64,000 nt of DNA from Sarcophilus harrisii (GCF_902635505.1 NC_045428.1:302241107-302305106), one strand, 5' to 3'. Numbered from the stretch's first letter, positions 19,548 to 30,552 are shown. Translations and numbers: made by a program. The notes: generated from the sequence alone by a model not told the origin.

Positions 19548-21745
19548 TGTTTGTGTATATGCATTTACATGAATTTAGACATTTATATAAAACAATATGG
19601 TTGATATGTAGATTTCTCTCTTGGTTGAATTTTTTAGTTTGACTTTGAGATCAAGGATTACTAGTCCTACTTTTTTTTCCTTAATAAATTCTATTCCTGA
19701 TCTTTGTTATTCTATTTGTGTGTATCTCTTAATTCCTATCCTTGCTAGCACTTCTACTTTAGTTGTAGTCTTTAACTTGCCTTGCTGTTATTTAACCTCC
19801 CACCTACCTATTACATAACCCTAACCCCATCCTCACTTACATTCTTTCCCTCTGGTTTTCTCCCTCTTTTATCCTTTTCCCATTAATCTACACACTTAAT
19901 TCTACTGCTTTCTGTATTCCACCTTATCCTATTTCTTCCCACCCTCATTACTTTATAGATTTTGAAGAGTGCTATACCCTTCCTGGTATACACACACACA
20001 CACATACACACACATACATATGTCTGTGTATGTATGTGCTGGGTCTTCTGCATTTCATATAATTACTGCTTTTATCTTACTTTTTTAGAGTCAGATCAGC
20101 TTTGCCCCAATCTTTTAAACTATGCAATTACTGATGTCAGTCTTAGACATATGACTTATATTTCTACATATAAAATATAAACAGTTTGTCCTTGTTTGGT
20201 CCCTTAAAATTAGCTTTTGGTGTTGGCTCTTATATGTTAAATTTTCTATTGAGTTCAAGTTTGGTTGAGACAAAATCCTGAAAATCTGAGAGTTTGTTGA
20301 TGTGCTTTTTTTTTTTCCATTCAATACTATGGTTAATTTTGTTGGGCATAATATTTTTGACCATGGGCCTAGTTCTTTTGGTTGTCCATATATGTTATTC
20401 CAGACCGTGGTTTTTTTAATTGTAGCTGTTGATAAATCCTGTACAATTCGAATTGTAGTTCCAGCATATTTGAATTCTTTTTTCACATTTTAATAGTATT
20501 TTATTTTTTGTTTGTTTCTTTAATCTGGAGGTTTCAAAATTTAGCAATAATTTTCCTATGTGTTTTTCTTGTAGGATTTCTTTCAGGAAGTGGTTAGTGA
20601 TTTTTTTTTTTTTTTTCTATTTGTACTTTTTCCTCTTGTTCTATCACTTCAGGATAGTTTTCTATGATTATTTGATTATTATGTCAAGGGTTTTTTTTTT
20701 TTTTTGGTCACAGCTTTCAGGTTGTCCAATTGTTCTTAAGTTTTCTCTTGATCTTTTGTACAGATCTGTTGTTTTTCTCATAAGAAATTTCACATTCTAT
20801 TTTTTATATTTTGTTTTGTTGTTTCTTAGTCTTTTGTAGCTTTATTGACTTCCCCTTGCACAATTCTAATTTTCAAAAAAATCATATTCTTTTAAGATTC
20901 TGGATGGTCTTTTCTAGTCAGTTGACTTTCTTTTTATAGTTTGTTTTTGTTGGATGATTTTTTTTTAAAGTTTTACCTCAATTTTTTTCTTGATTTCTGA
21001 AGTCTTTTTTGAGTTCTTTAATAAATTCTTTTTAAGCAGGTAGCTATTTAATGTAACTCTTTGGGGTTGGAGAGATGTTTTTTTACTTCAGTGTCCTCCT
21101 CTGAAAGTGAACCCCAATGTTTCCTATTCCCATAGTAAGTTTCTATAGTTGGCTTCTTTCTCCTTTGTCAATTTTTTTTTTTTTTTTTTTTAATGAGAAC
21201 TTAATTAGTGTAACCATCTCTAGTCCTGAAGTTGGGGAGATGATGCCTCTGGCTTCCCATCAGTTCTTCCCTCTGGTCTGGAATCCCCAACCAAGACATC
21301 CACCCTCCTATAAGTTCCTGCAGCCAGCTTTCCTTCCAGGACTGCATCTCAGCAGGGTCTGGCTTTATCAGGTGAGGTTCCCTCAATCCTTGAGGTAGAA
21401 CTACCCCCACTCCTCAGGGTGTCTGGGAGGTGAAAGTTCCAGTTGTTTGAACTGAGGTGACTTCCAAACCGAGCTAGTCCCAGGGCTCCCCCTTTGCTAT
21501 TTTAGTGGAGCTAGCCTGGAGGTGATTACACTTCATACCAATTACCTCTTTCCTGGACTTTTTTTTTGGGGGGAGGGATATGGGGGGGTCCTCTCTGGTT
21601 GTCTCTGGAAGGCCCCTGTTATACCTCTAGTTTTATTTTTCACCAGTGTTCATCTATAGGTGTAATTTTGTTTTGTATTTAGGGAGAATCTGGAGAGCTT
21701 GGAATTTTCCAATCTGTTCCACCATCTACCCAGAATCCTAACTAT
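19215..21745 (-). mobile_element. HAL1-like (half-L1) LINE, antisense
   Basis: About 2.5 kb in which LINE-1 parts occur without ORF2. The 5' end lies near 21745 (antisense of a start reading about GGATTCTGGGTAGATGGTGG), followed by a GC-richer 5' region (21220-21740). An antisense ORF1 region follows, with coiled-coil-type sequence near 20600-21100 and the C-terminal RNA-binding domain at about 20230-20486 (TIRIVQDLSTATIKK, LTIVLNGKKK). About 1 kb of CT-rich sequence then leads to a LINE-1-type 3' end at 19228-19420. No endonuclease or reverse-transcriptase motif is seen. HAL1 elements are known L1 relatives with ORF1 but no ORF2. The alternative is that the 3' end at 19228 is a separate LINE-1 insertion. 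ORF1 is decayed. Confidence 0.65.
19511..19558. repeat. (TG)n microsatellite
   Basis: About 17 TG units (from 19513) followed by TTTG variants, inside the 3' part of the HAL1-like element. A short (CA)n tract lies near 19987-20015. Confidence 0.9.
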
Positions 21746-22124
21746 TCCAAATGACTCTTGAGGGTTTTGATGAAATCTTGTATTTGGGAGCTTGCCTTCC
21801 CTCTATCTCCTACTTTCTCAAAGAAAAAAAAAATGCCTCTTTGTCCTCTTAGTTCCTGCTAAATATAAGCTGCAAAAAGGAGGACTAGATTTGCTACCAT
21901 TATAATTATCCATCGCAGGAAAATGATGGCTTCTCACTAAGTGTAGTTTGGATAATTTTTTACTTGAGAGAATGCTGTGGACAGAAATAATCATGTACAA
22001 TAGAAACATAAAATAATGTTGGAAACAATTGGTGGCCAGTCTCATAACCCAACATATTAATAGTCCCTTTTTACCACGTACCACTCAAGAAGAATACTCC
22101 TAGGCATAGGGAGCTCAGTACCTT
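21746..22124. other. Intergenic, unassigned
   Basis: No repeat family or gene recognised. A short A-run lies near 21823. Confidence 0.35.
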
Positions 22125-22400
22125 ATGGGACTGTTCCACTTGCAAATAGTAAGTTCTCCCTTATATTGAGCTAAAAACAGTATGTCTATAACTTTCATTG
22201 ATTTTATTTTGCTCTTGGGAATTGTGCAGAGCTAGTCTAATTTCCTTTGTGTAGTAATTATTTAAATATTTATGGAGTTATGTCTTCGTCAATTTTAGAT
22301 TCTTTTTATTAGGCTAAACATCCTCAATTTCTTCAAGTGAACTCAAGATAGTTTTAAGTTGTTGCCTTCATGGTTCTTTCTGCCTTCCATTTTGTCAAAT
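22125..22400 (-). repeat. CR1/L3-type LINE fragment, antisense
   Basis: Reads 'tattgagctaaaaacagtat', then 'gcagagctagtctaatttcc', 'ttatggagttatgtcttcgt' and 'attaggctaaacatcctcaa', the antisense order of an L3/CR1 3' coding region. Ancient and truncated. The younger LINE-1 at 22482 lies just beyond its right edge. Confidence 0.6.
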
Positions 22401-22466
22401 TTTAATACCTGTTTGTTGTTTTGTTTTATTTTTTTAATGAAATTTGAGCTACATTGCATTTTAATT

Positions 22467-23147
22467 AAGAAGCAGCCAATGCAGCCCTTTTCATATGTCT
22501 AGAAACTGGAGATTGAATGGATGCCCATTAATAGGAGAATGGCTGAGTAAATTATGCTGTCTAATGTTTTGGAATATTATTGTTCTGTAAGAAATGACCA
22601 GCAGGATGATTTCAGAAAGGCTTGGAGAGACTTACATGAACTGATGCTGAGTGAAATGAGCAAAACCAGGAGATCATTATACACAGCAGCAACAATACTG
22701 TATGATGATTTCTGCATTTCTGATGGACGTGGCTCTCTTCAACAATGAGAGGATCCAATTCAATTCCAATTGGTCTGTAATGAAGAGAACCGATTACACT
22801 CAGTGAAAGAACACTGGGAAATGAGTGTGGACCGCAACATAGCATTTGCATTCTTTCTGTTGTTTGCTTACATTTTTGTTTTTCTTCCCAGGTTTTTTTT
22901 ACTTTCTAAACCCGATTTTTCTTACGCAACAAGATAACCGTATAAATGTGTATACATATATTGCATTTAACATATGCTTTAACATGTTTAACATGTATGA
23001 GACTGCCTGCCATCTAGGGGAAGGGGTGGGGGGAAGGAGGGGAAAACTTGGAACAGAAGGTTTTGCAGTTGTCAATGCTGAAAAATTACCCATGTATATG
23101 TTATGTCAATAAAAAGCTATTATAATAATAAAAAGAAGCAGCCAATG
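22467..23147 (+). mobile_element. 5'-truncated LINE-1 with 15-bp target-site duplication
   Basis: The insertion spans 22482-23132. AAGAAGCAGCCAATG occurs at 22467-22481 and again at 23133-23147. The element starts in the last coding part of ORF2 (frame encoding YYCSVRNDQQDDFRKAWRDL), continues through the 3' UTR ('tgaagagaaccgattacact') and ends 'ataaaaagctattataataa' with a short A-rich tail. The pre-insertion site (TTAAGAAG) fits the LINE-1 endonuclease preference. The sharp target copies imply a fairly young insertion. Confidence 0.95.
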
Positions 23148-23172
23148 TCCTCTGGTCTCCTTTGAGAGCTTG

Positions 23173-23174
<2 letters not shown>

Positions 23175-23246
<72 letters not shown>
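23175..23246. repeat. (CT)n(CA)n compound microsatellite
   Basis: About 18 CT units run directly into about 18 CA units. Confidence 0.97.
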
Positions 23247-23247
<1 letters not shown>

Positions 23248-23299
23248 CTTCATTCTCTCCTCTCTTTGCTCTCTATAACACTCAAATCTATCCATACTT

Positions 23300-23822
23300 A
23301 GGAAGCTTTTGCTTTAACCTACCATCTCTTTAAGCTGTCACCCTCCATCTTCCTTTTCTTTCATAGCCAAAAGAGGAAAAACTGCTTGCTTTTCCTCTCT
23401 CATGTCAAACTCTGCTTCCTGCAGATCTGGCTTTGGAACACATTGCTCCACAGCTGTCCAAGATTCGCAATGATCTTGTCACTGGTACATTTACCTTTAC
23501 TTAGTCCTCATCCTTCCTGAGCTCTCTACTTCCCTTCCACACCATCTCTTTGGATTTTCCTGTCATTGCTTTCGCCTGGCTCTCATACCTATATAACCAC
23601 CTTTGCTGGCTCCTCATCCTTGTTCTGCCCACTCTTGTATGGATATCCCTCAAGCATCTTTTCTAAACTCTCTTTTCACTTAATGAGCATCTTTTCTAAA
23701 CTCTCATCATTTAACTCTTTTCTCTCTTAATGATCTCATCAGTTCCTATCACTTTAATATCTTTTGCCAACTGACTCCAAGATCAATATATCTAACCCTA
23801 GCCTGTCTCCTAAATACTAGTT
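23300..23822 (+). repeat. L2 LINE, internal coding region
   Basis: Follows L2 ORF2 in sense: 'tttgctggctcctcatcctt', 'atggatatccctcaagcatc', 'taatgatctcatcagttcct' and 'ccaactgactccaagatcaa'. A short local duplication of 'agcatcttttctaaactct' lies at about 23655 and 23687. Confidence 0.7.
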
Positions 23823-23823
23823 T

Positions 23824-24390
23824 TGTCTAATAAATCCACAAGCATTTATTAGAGATCTATTATATGCTAAGAATTTGCCAGACAGTGGAAATACAAAAAT
23901 AAAATTGTCCTTAACCTCAAAAAGCTTACCTTCTAGAGGAAACAGTATGTATATACATAAACATGTGCAAAATCAACATGAGGTGGAGGAAGCATGCATA
24001 GCAGCAAGGGCATCGGGAAAGGTTTCAAAAAGAAGGTAATGTTTGAGTTGAGCATTGAAGGAAATGGAGGGTTTTAAAACAAAAAAAAGTGAGGAGGAAA
24101 TGCTTCCAAACATGGATGACAAAGGTACAAAGCTCCAAGATGAAATGTCATGGGAACAATAATTAATCAAGTTTGGGTGGCCTAAAGGGGGCAGGAAGAA
24201 AAGGAATGTGTAATAAGCTTGGACAGAATGGTGCAAGCCAAATGGTGAAGGGCTTAAAACAGCAGAGGAGTTTGAATGTATTTTAAAGGTAAGAGGAAGC
24301 CACTAAGGATTGCTAAGCAGGGGATTGTCAGTGTCCAGAATATATTTCAGATGTTTGAATGTATAAGCAAAATAGAACCATAGTTTGGCA
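23824..24390 (-). repeat. L2 LINE, antisense
   Basis: Starts with the reverse of the L2 3' end ('caagcatttattagagatct', 'tttgccagacagtggaaat'), then 'aaaggtttcaaaaagaaggt', 'gcattgaaggaaatggag' and 'aggggattgtcagtg'. It abuts a sense L2 on each side. Confidence 0.75.
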
Positions 24391-24419
24391 CTCTAGCTAA
24401 AAACGTCCTATAATACTTC

Positions 24420-24640
24420 TCTGAACTTGGTGCTTCATCTCCTATCCTTACACATTCTTAGAAACCTGGGATGTACTTTGTGCTCGTTTCTATCTCCTAC
24501 AATCCCAAGCTTTCTTCAAGGCTTATATCTTAGCTGGTATTCCATTTACAAAAATCCTTTCCTGATCCCCTTAGCTATTAATTTTCTTTCCATTTTCAAA
24601 TTATCATGCACATATTTTATTTGTTTACATGAAAATTGTA
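24420..24640 (+). repeat. L2 LINE fragment
   Basis: Contains 'caagctttcttcaaggctta' and 'aaaaatcctttcctgatccc' followed by 'cttagctattaattttc', the sense order near the L2 stop region and 3' UTR. Confidence 0.65.
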
Positions 24641-24984
24641 TGAAGATGCTGCCTCTGTGTTCATCTGAGGCATTAATAAAAACATCTGCAATACGGGGCT
24701 AAAAATAGAGAATTCTTTGGTACATTACTAGAGTCCCTTCCAGGTTTTCATCATTCCATTCATCAACATTTGGATCCTGGCTGTTTGACTAGTAACGAAC
24801 CATGTATCTAGCTTGCCTCTCTCTATCTTGTCTATTTTGTCATGAGAAATTGTTCAAGACTTTATCAGAATGTTTTTCTTTCCCCAAATAATTCAAGACT
24901 TGTAAAAATTTAGACATGGCATAAAGAATTCTTTTTGAGTAAAAGTATGAAATAGTGATCCAACTTGAGGCTCATGTTTGGTGT

Positions 24985-25060
24985 TATGTAATGTATTATT
25001 ACATAATGTATAATATACATAATGTATGTTGTATTATGTAATTTTTATGTAATGTAGATT
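24985..25060. repeat. AT-rich tract with repeated TACATAATGTA units
   Basis: Several near-palindromic units of the form tacataatgta and ttatgtaatgta. Low complexity. Confidence 0.75.
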
Positions 25061-25074
25061 TATTATGACTTTTT

Positions 25075-25250
25075 TGCTATTGTTGAGCTGTGTCCAGCTC
25101 TCCATGACCTCCTGGACCATAGCATGTCAGGTCCTTGTCCTTCCCTCTCTGTTCAAATTTATCTTAATTGTTTCCATGGCACTCTCTAGCTATCTCATCT
25201 TCTACCACCCCCTTTTCCTTTTGCCTTCAGTATTTCCCAACTAAAGGGTT
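25075..25250 (-). repeat. RTE (BovB-like) LINE 3' fragment, antisense
   Basis: Contains 'gctctccatgacctcctgga', 'ccatagcatgtcaggtcctt', 'attgtttccatggcactctc' and 'acccccttttccttttgcct', the order of antisense RTE 3' coding sequence. RTE is the presumed mobiliser of the longer SINE in this window. Confidence 0.7.
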
Positions 25251-25347
25251 TGTGTATTTTTTAATAGTTATAAATAAATTCAAATAATTTAAATTACCTA
25301 ATTTGGATCCAAATACAGATGTCAATACAACATATTATGGAAATAGG

Positions 25348-25600
25348 GGAGCTAGGTTGGCATAATGGATAGAGTGCTAGGCCTGAAGTCAGGAAGACTC
25401 ACCTTCCTGAGTCCAAATCTGGACTCAGACATTTCCTAGCCATGTGACCCTTGGCAAGTCATTTAATCCTGTGTGCTTTAGTTTCCTCTTTTGTAAAAAT
25501 GAGCTGGAGTAAGAAATGGCAAGTCACTTTGATGTCTTTGCCAAAAAAAAACCCAAAAAAGGTCATGAAGAATCAGACATGAAAAACAATTGAACATTGT
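25348..25600 (+). mobile_element. tRNA-derived SINE with RTE-like tail
   Basis: Head 'ggggagctaggttggcataa', 'gcctgaagtcaggaagactc', then 'gagtaagaaatggcaagtca', an A-run and 'catgaagaatcagacatg'. It also carries a short local duplication near the head (two 'ctga'-type segments around 25404-25420). Confidence 0.9.
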
Positions 25601-25780
25601 TAGAATTAGTTAAGTAACAGATTTCTAATTTTTTTTTTAAAAATGAAGTCTAAAACCTTTTAATGATCAAAAAATAATTTAAGAATGAGTGAGAAGTCAC
25701 TCCAGTTTTCAATAAATTCTGGAAAACAGAGCTAGAACGGCTATACTACTATTGAAACAGGCATTCTATGGTAAACTAGA

Positions 25781-25847
25781 GAACTTGGGTAACAGGACTG
25801 ACACTTGGGTTAGGGAACTTGGGTACAGGACTGACACTTGGGTTAGG
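25781..25847. repeat. Two-copy tandem duplication, 33-34 bp
   Basis: Copies at 25781-25814 and 25815-25847, each reading 'gaacttgggt', 'acaggactgacacttgggtt', 'agg', differing by one base. The surrounding 25601-26260 holds nothing else I can assign. Confidence 0.85.
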
Positions 25848-26261
25848 GAAGGTCTCTGGAGGATATCAGAGCCAAGAAGACAAATACAGAAAACCAGAGT
25901 TTAGGAGAGCCATACAGACTGTGCCCCAAACTCCCTAGTCTGGCCTTTAGAAGGCCCAATCTTATGTGGCCCCTGACAGCACTCCTTCTAGTCTCGTATG
26001 ATATTTTTGCTTTGCTCTAAATTTACCCTTCTACTGATTTATTACTTTCTAACACCATATGAGGTATATGTGTGTTCACATGTACATACATACATAATTC
26101 TTGGATATAACTGAGAAGAATAGATTGTTTTGTCCTAGCTTACTCTAAATTATAAGTCCAGTGTCAATACCAGGTATGGGACTGGGGCTCTGGGTGACGG
26201 AGCAGGGTTAAGAGTCAGGCAGTTATTTGATTTAAAAATAAGGTAAGAAGGAGTTTGATGG

Positions 26262-26985
26262 ATAATTTTTTTTAAATTAAAGCTTTTTATTTTCAAAACA
26301 TACATGGATAATTTCTAACATTCACCCTTGCAAAATTGTGTTCCAGATTTTTTCCCTCTCTTTTGCCCCCTTCCTATCCTAGACAGCAAATAATCCAATA
26401 TATGTTAAACATGTACAATTCTTCTATACATATTTCCACAAATATCAAGTTGCCCAAAACAAATCAAATAAAAAATGAGAAAGAAAACAAAAAGCAAGCA
26501 AAGAATGACAAAAAGAGTGAAAATGCTATGTTGTGATCCACATTCAGTCCCCACAATTCTCTCTCTGGATACAGATAACTCTATCACAAGTCTATTGGAA
26601 GAGGCCTGAATCATCTCATTGTTGAAAAGAGTCCAAGTTCATCACAGTTGATCATCAAATAGTCTTATAGTCTTCTTGTTGCCATGTATAATGCTCTCCT
26701 GGTTCTGCTCACTTCATTTAGCATCAGTTCATGTATGCCTCTCCAGGTCTCTCTGAAGTCATCTTGCTGATCGTTTCTTATAGAGCAATAATATTCTATA
26801 ACACTCATATAACATAACTTATTCAGCCATTCTCCAACTGATCCATTTAGTTTCCAGTTCCTTGCCACTACAAAAAGGGTTGTTAAAAACATTTTTGCAT
26901 ATATGGGTCTTTTCCCTTTTTTATAGTCTCTTTGGATACAGACTCAGTAGAGATACTGCTGGATCCAAGGGTATACAGACAGGAT
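26262..26985 (-). mobile_element. LINE-1 3' end, antisense
   Basis: From 'aagctttttattttcaaaac' through the pyrimidine-rich 3' UTR, the 'gagtccaagttcatcacagt' block, and the reverse of the ORF2 C-terminus (minus-strand frame with YYCSIRNDQQDDF) to about 26985. Confidence 0.88.
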
Positions 26986-27184
26986 GGAAATTGTTTCCAC
27001 TGATGCAGACCTCTAAGAATTATCTTAAGTGAATTTCTTCTTGGTTCACTGAGAGCCTGTGACTTGCTATATATATGTAAGAGGCATAATCTAAACCTGA
27101 GCCTTATTGATTCTAAGGCCAATACCTCATTCCTACCCTCTCACTCCATTTATATCATAGTTTCTAATATAAGAAGTAATGTGG

Positions 27185-28290
27185 AAAATTGGAAATTAGT
27201 ATGGCAGAAATTAAGATAAGATCAAAATGGGTTCAGGATTTAGACATAAAGAGTGATATTATAAGCAAATTAGAAGAACAAAGGATTGTTTACCTCTCAG
27301 ATCTGTGGAAAAAGAAGGAATTTGTGGCCAAAGAAGAACTTGAGTACACTAATGAATGTACTCCAACAAAATGGATAATTTTGATTATATTAAGTCTAAA
27401 AGTTTTTGTACAAACAAAACCAATGCAGACAAAATTAAAAGGGAAGCAATAAACTGGAAAAAAATTTACATTCAAGAATTCTAATAAAGGCCTCATTTCT
27501 AAAATATATAGAGAATTGACTCAAATTTATAAAAATCCAAGCCATCATCCAATTGATAAATGGTCAAAGGATATGAACAGACAATTTTCAGATGAAGAAA
27601 TTAAAACCATAGCTATGACTACATACAAAAAGGTGCTCTAAATCATTATTGATCAGAGAAATGTAAATTAAGACAATTCTGAGGCACTACTTCACAACTC
27701 TCAGATTGGCTAAAATGACAGGAAAAAGATAAGGATGAATGTTGGAGGGGATGTGGGAAAACTGGGACATTAATACATTGTTGGTGGAATTGTGAACTGA
27801 TTCAACCATTCCGGAGAGCAATTTGGAACTATACTCAAAGGGCTATCAAACTGAGCATATCCTTTGATCCAGCAGTATTTTTACTGAGCCTGTTTCCCAA
27901 AGGGATGAAGTGATTCAGACCAATTCCAATGGTCTTGTGATGAAGAGAGCCATCTGCACCCAGAGAGAGAACAGTGAGAACTGAATGTGGCCCACGATAT
28001 AATATTTTCACTCTTTTTATTGTTGTTTGCTTGCATTTTGTTTTCTTTCTCATTTTTCCCCTTTTGAATCTGATTTTTCTAGTGCAGCAAGCTATTTGTG
28101 GAAATATGAATAGAGGATTTTGAAAATACATATAGAGGAATTGCACATGTTTAACAATATATTGGCTCACTTGCTGATTGGGGGAGAAGATGGGAGAAAG
28201 GAGGGGAAAATTAAAACAGCATTTTGCAGGGGTGAATGTCAAAAATTATCCATGTATGTATTTTGAAAATAAAAAATTTTAATGGAAAAA
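27185..28290 (+). mobile_element. LINE-1 fragment, ORF2 C-terminus and 3' end
   Basis: Sense copy. The ORF2 frame has KIRSKWVQDLDIKSD and RIVYLSDLWKKKEF, then sequence for the 'DKWSKDMNRQFSDEE' region with breaks, then the 3' UTR and 'gaaaataaaaaattttaatg' with an A-rich end. Near 27905 it jumps from ORF2 sequence ('tttcccaaagggatgaagtg') to the 3' UTR, so roughly 200 bp of the usual element is missing. It lies tail-out relative to the antisense copy at 26262. Confidence 0.88.
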
Positions 28291-29065
28291 AAAGAAGAAA
28301 AGTGGTATATTGGGAAGAATTCATTTGGAATCAAAAGATTGTAATCTTAAGACTTGTTACTTAATTATCTATTTGTAGCAAGATTTTACACCTCTATGTG
28401 TATACTGGAATTATATAACATTCAAAATACTTAGGATCTAATAAGGATCTAATTCTTAGGATCTAATAATAAGATCTAATAAGAGAACCAAATAAGGTAA
28501 TATTCATAAAGTGTTTCCTTAAAGCCCTGTGTAAATGTGTGCTTAAAAGTACAAACACTATTTCAGAATGTTCTACAGTTCTGACTTTTACCAAGCCTAG
28601 ACATTGCCCTACCTTATTTTTCTGAATTTATTAAGTTTTACTATGTTTTTATTAATGTTGCAAAGATTTCATTTGTGCTGGTGGCTGGGATTGGAGATAA
28701 TTTCCCATCATTTTCCCTCTGGCTGCCTTGCCCCTGACTCTCATTGGCCCAGACAGAACCTCTTCATGCTTGATAACTTTTGTGGTCTTGGAAAGAAATG
28801 GCGATCTGTCACTCTTCTTCATTGGTATTTCAGGGCTGGCCAGGCTAACCTTCATCTCTTATCACCTGCAAAGCACATGGTGCCTCTCAACACTGAGCTT
28901 CAAACCTCCAGCACAAAGGAAAACGAAATGAGAACTTCCAACTTCTGAAGCCTATTGGAGAGGAAACTGGGGTTTGAGTTTTTGAGACTATGGAAATAAG
29001 CCTGATGTACCCACATACAGCTAGCTCATCTTGAACTCTTACTGGTCCAGAGGAATACCTTTTTT
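28291..29065. other. Intergenic, unassigned
   Basis: Contains a short tandem of 'ggatctaataa' near 28434-28487. The 28600-29060 part is less AT-rich than its surroundings, but I recognise no gene or repeat. Open frames on both strands are short and unlike known proteins. Confidence 0.4.
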
Positions 29066-29160
29066 TCAGTGGGTTCATTTTTTTATCCAGCTGATTCTGG
29101 TGCAGTGTGGGGGGGAAATGGTTCTAGGGTATTATTTTTTTTCTAAAAAGTATTTTTGAC
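29066..29160 (+). repeat. Unassigned repeat, copy A (~95 bp)
   Basis: Paralogous to 32249-32343. Shared parts include 'ttcagtgg.ttcatttttt', 'tctggt.ca', 'atggttcta.ggt' and a T-run followed by 'cctaaaaa'. The family is unknown to me. Confidence 0.6.
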
Positions 29161-29199
29161 ACTTTTATATTCTGGAAAAAATATCAATCACTTATCAAT

Positions 29200-29390
29200 T
29201 TTTTTTAAATAGCTTTTAATTTTCAAAATACATGCAAAGACAGTTTTCTACATTCATTTTTGCAAAAAAAAATTGTGTTTCAAGTTTTTCTCCCTCCATA
29301 CTTTCCTCCCCTAAATAGCAAGTAATCCAGTATAGGTTAAACGTGCAATTCTTCTAAACGTATTTCCACATTTGTCATCCAACTTCTACT
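29200..29390 (-). mobile_element. LINE-1 3' end, antisense, short
   Basis: T-run near 29200, then 'aatagcttttaattttcaaa', 'acatgcaaagacagttttct', the pyrimidine-rich tract and 'agtataggttaaacgtgcaa'. 5'-truncated to about 190 bp. Confidence 0.85.
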
Positions 29391-29429
29391 CAGTTTTAAT
29401 ATCTGCCCATAACTTTGTATCCAAGTTCT

Positions 29430-29545
29430 AGGATGATTAACTCTGCCACTAACTAGCACCATGACCTTAAGTCCCCTTATGTTCTCTTCCCCTCAGTTTC
29501 CCCACTTGTTAAAAAAAAAAGAAGTGAAGGGGTTGGACTGAATAA
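29430..29545 (+). repeat. MIR-type fragment
   Basis: Contains 'actctgccactaactagcac', 'ccctcagtttccccacttg' and 'aaggggttggactgaataaa', the sense order of a MIR relative. Confidence 0.6.
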
Positions 29546-29561
29546 AACTCTAAGGTTTATT

Positions 29562-29780
29562 CAGACAGCTATGTGGCACACTGGATAGAGTTCTGGGTCA
29601 GGAGTTGGGAAGACCTAAATTAAAATCTTTACTAGTTGTGTGACTTGTTTCCTTTAATTTCCTCAGTGGTAAAAAGGGAATAATAATAGCATCTACCTCC
29701 TAGGTTGCTATGAGGATCAAATGAGATAGTCATTATAAAGCACTTGCCTACATATCATAGGCACTATATATAAATGCTTT
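29562..29780 (+). repeat. Mar-1/MIR-type CORE-SINE
   Basis: Head 'tatgtggcacactggataga', then 'ctagttgtgtgacttg', 'gggaataataatagcatcta' and 'atcaaatgagatagtcat' with the tail 'ggcactatatataaatgctt'. Confidence 0.8.
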
Positions 29781-30022
29781 GTTGTTATTCAGTCATTTTC
29801 AGTTGTATCCAGCTCTTTGTTTTCTTAGTAAAGATACTACAATGGTTTGCCATTTCCTTCTCCAGCCCATTTTACAGATGAGGAAACTGAGGCAAACAGG
29901 GTTAAGTGACTTGACCAGGGTCACACAGCTAGGAAGTGTCTGAGGATGGATTTGAACTCAGGAAGATGGGTCTTCCTGACTCCAAGCCTGGCACTCTGTG
30001 TGTGCTATGGAGCCAGCTAGCC
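29781..30022 (-). mobile_element. tRNA-derived SINE with RTE-like tail, antisense
   Basis: 'ttgttattcagtcattttca', 'tggtttgccatttccttctc', 'agatgaggaaactgaggcaa', 'gggtcacacagctaggaagt' and the reversed head. It abuts the Mar-1 copy at 29562 tail to tail. Confidence 0.92.
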
Positions 30023-30079
30023 ACTCTGTAAATGCTCATTCCCTTCTAAGGTCTTCTGCTTTTTATGTCTAATTAGAGT

Positions 30080-30250
30080 AGGGAGAGCACTGAATTTGGA
30101 ATTAGAAGACCTAGGCTTGAGTCCCAGCTCTAACCTCTCATAGCCTCAGTTTCTTCACCTGTATAAATGTATTATAGCATTTTGTACAACTTAATCCCCA
30201 AAAGATTGTTGTGAGAAGATGTTTTGTAAGATGTCAAGCATCATGTACAT
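30080..30250 (+). repeat. MIR-type fragment
   Basis: 'gggagagcactgaatttgga', 'gagtcccagctctaacct', 'agcctcagtttcttcacctg', then 'gattgttgtgagaag'. Confidence 0.65.
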
Positions 30251-30552
30251 GTATTCTTAACTTGGCCCCCAGGATCCATCCAGGCCGGCACTCCTGAAAA
30301 AAGGGACCGATCTTCTCTTCCTCAAATATAGACCCATATACTTTGGCCATTCCACACCCACCTCAGGCTGACCCAGCAACTGCTTCACTGTTTCAGTGGT
30401 TGAGATGGATTAATCTTGAGACCTTCTAAAATTGAGAAACCCACCCCCTCAAATAAAAGGCTTCCAGGCTTTTAATAAGGATTTTATGAATTCCCTCAGA
30501 TGAATCCAGTGTAAATAACCCTCCTCTAATAACCACATTCTAGCCAGACTCT
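30251..30552. other. Intergenic, unassigned
   Basis: About 300 bp with a higher G+C content near 30265-30300. No repeat or coding match recognised. Confidence 0.35.

Noticed and set aside
20115-20486. 123-codon minus-strand open frame as a host gene
   Set aside because: It matches the C-terminal domain of LINE-1-type ORF1 (IRIVQDLSTATIKK, LTIVLNGKKK), so it belongs to the HAL1-like element.
28604-28948. 114-codon open frame and overlapping antisense frames in a less AT-rich stretch
   Set aside because: No family motif. Frames on both strands are equally open, which suggests composition rather than coding selection.
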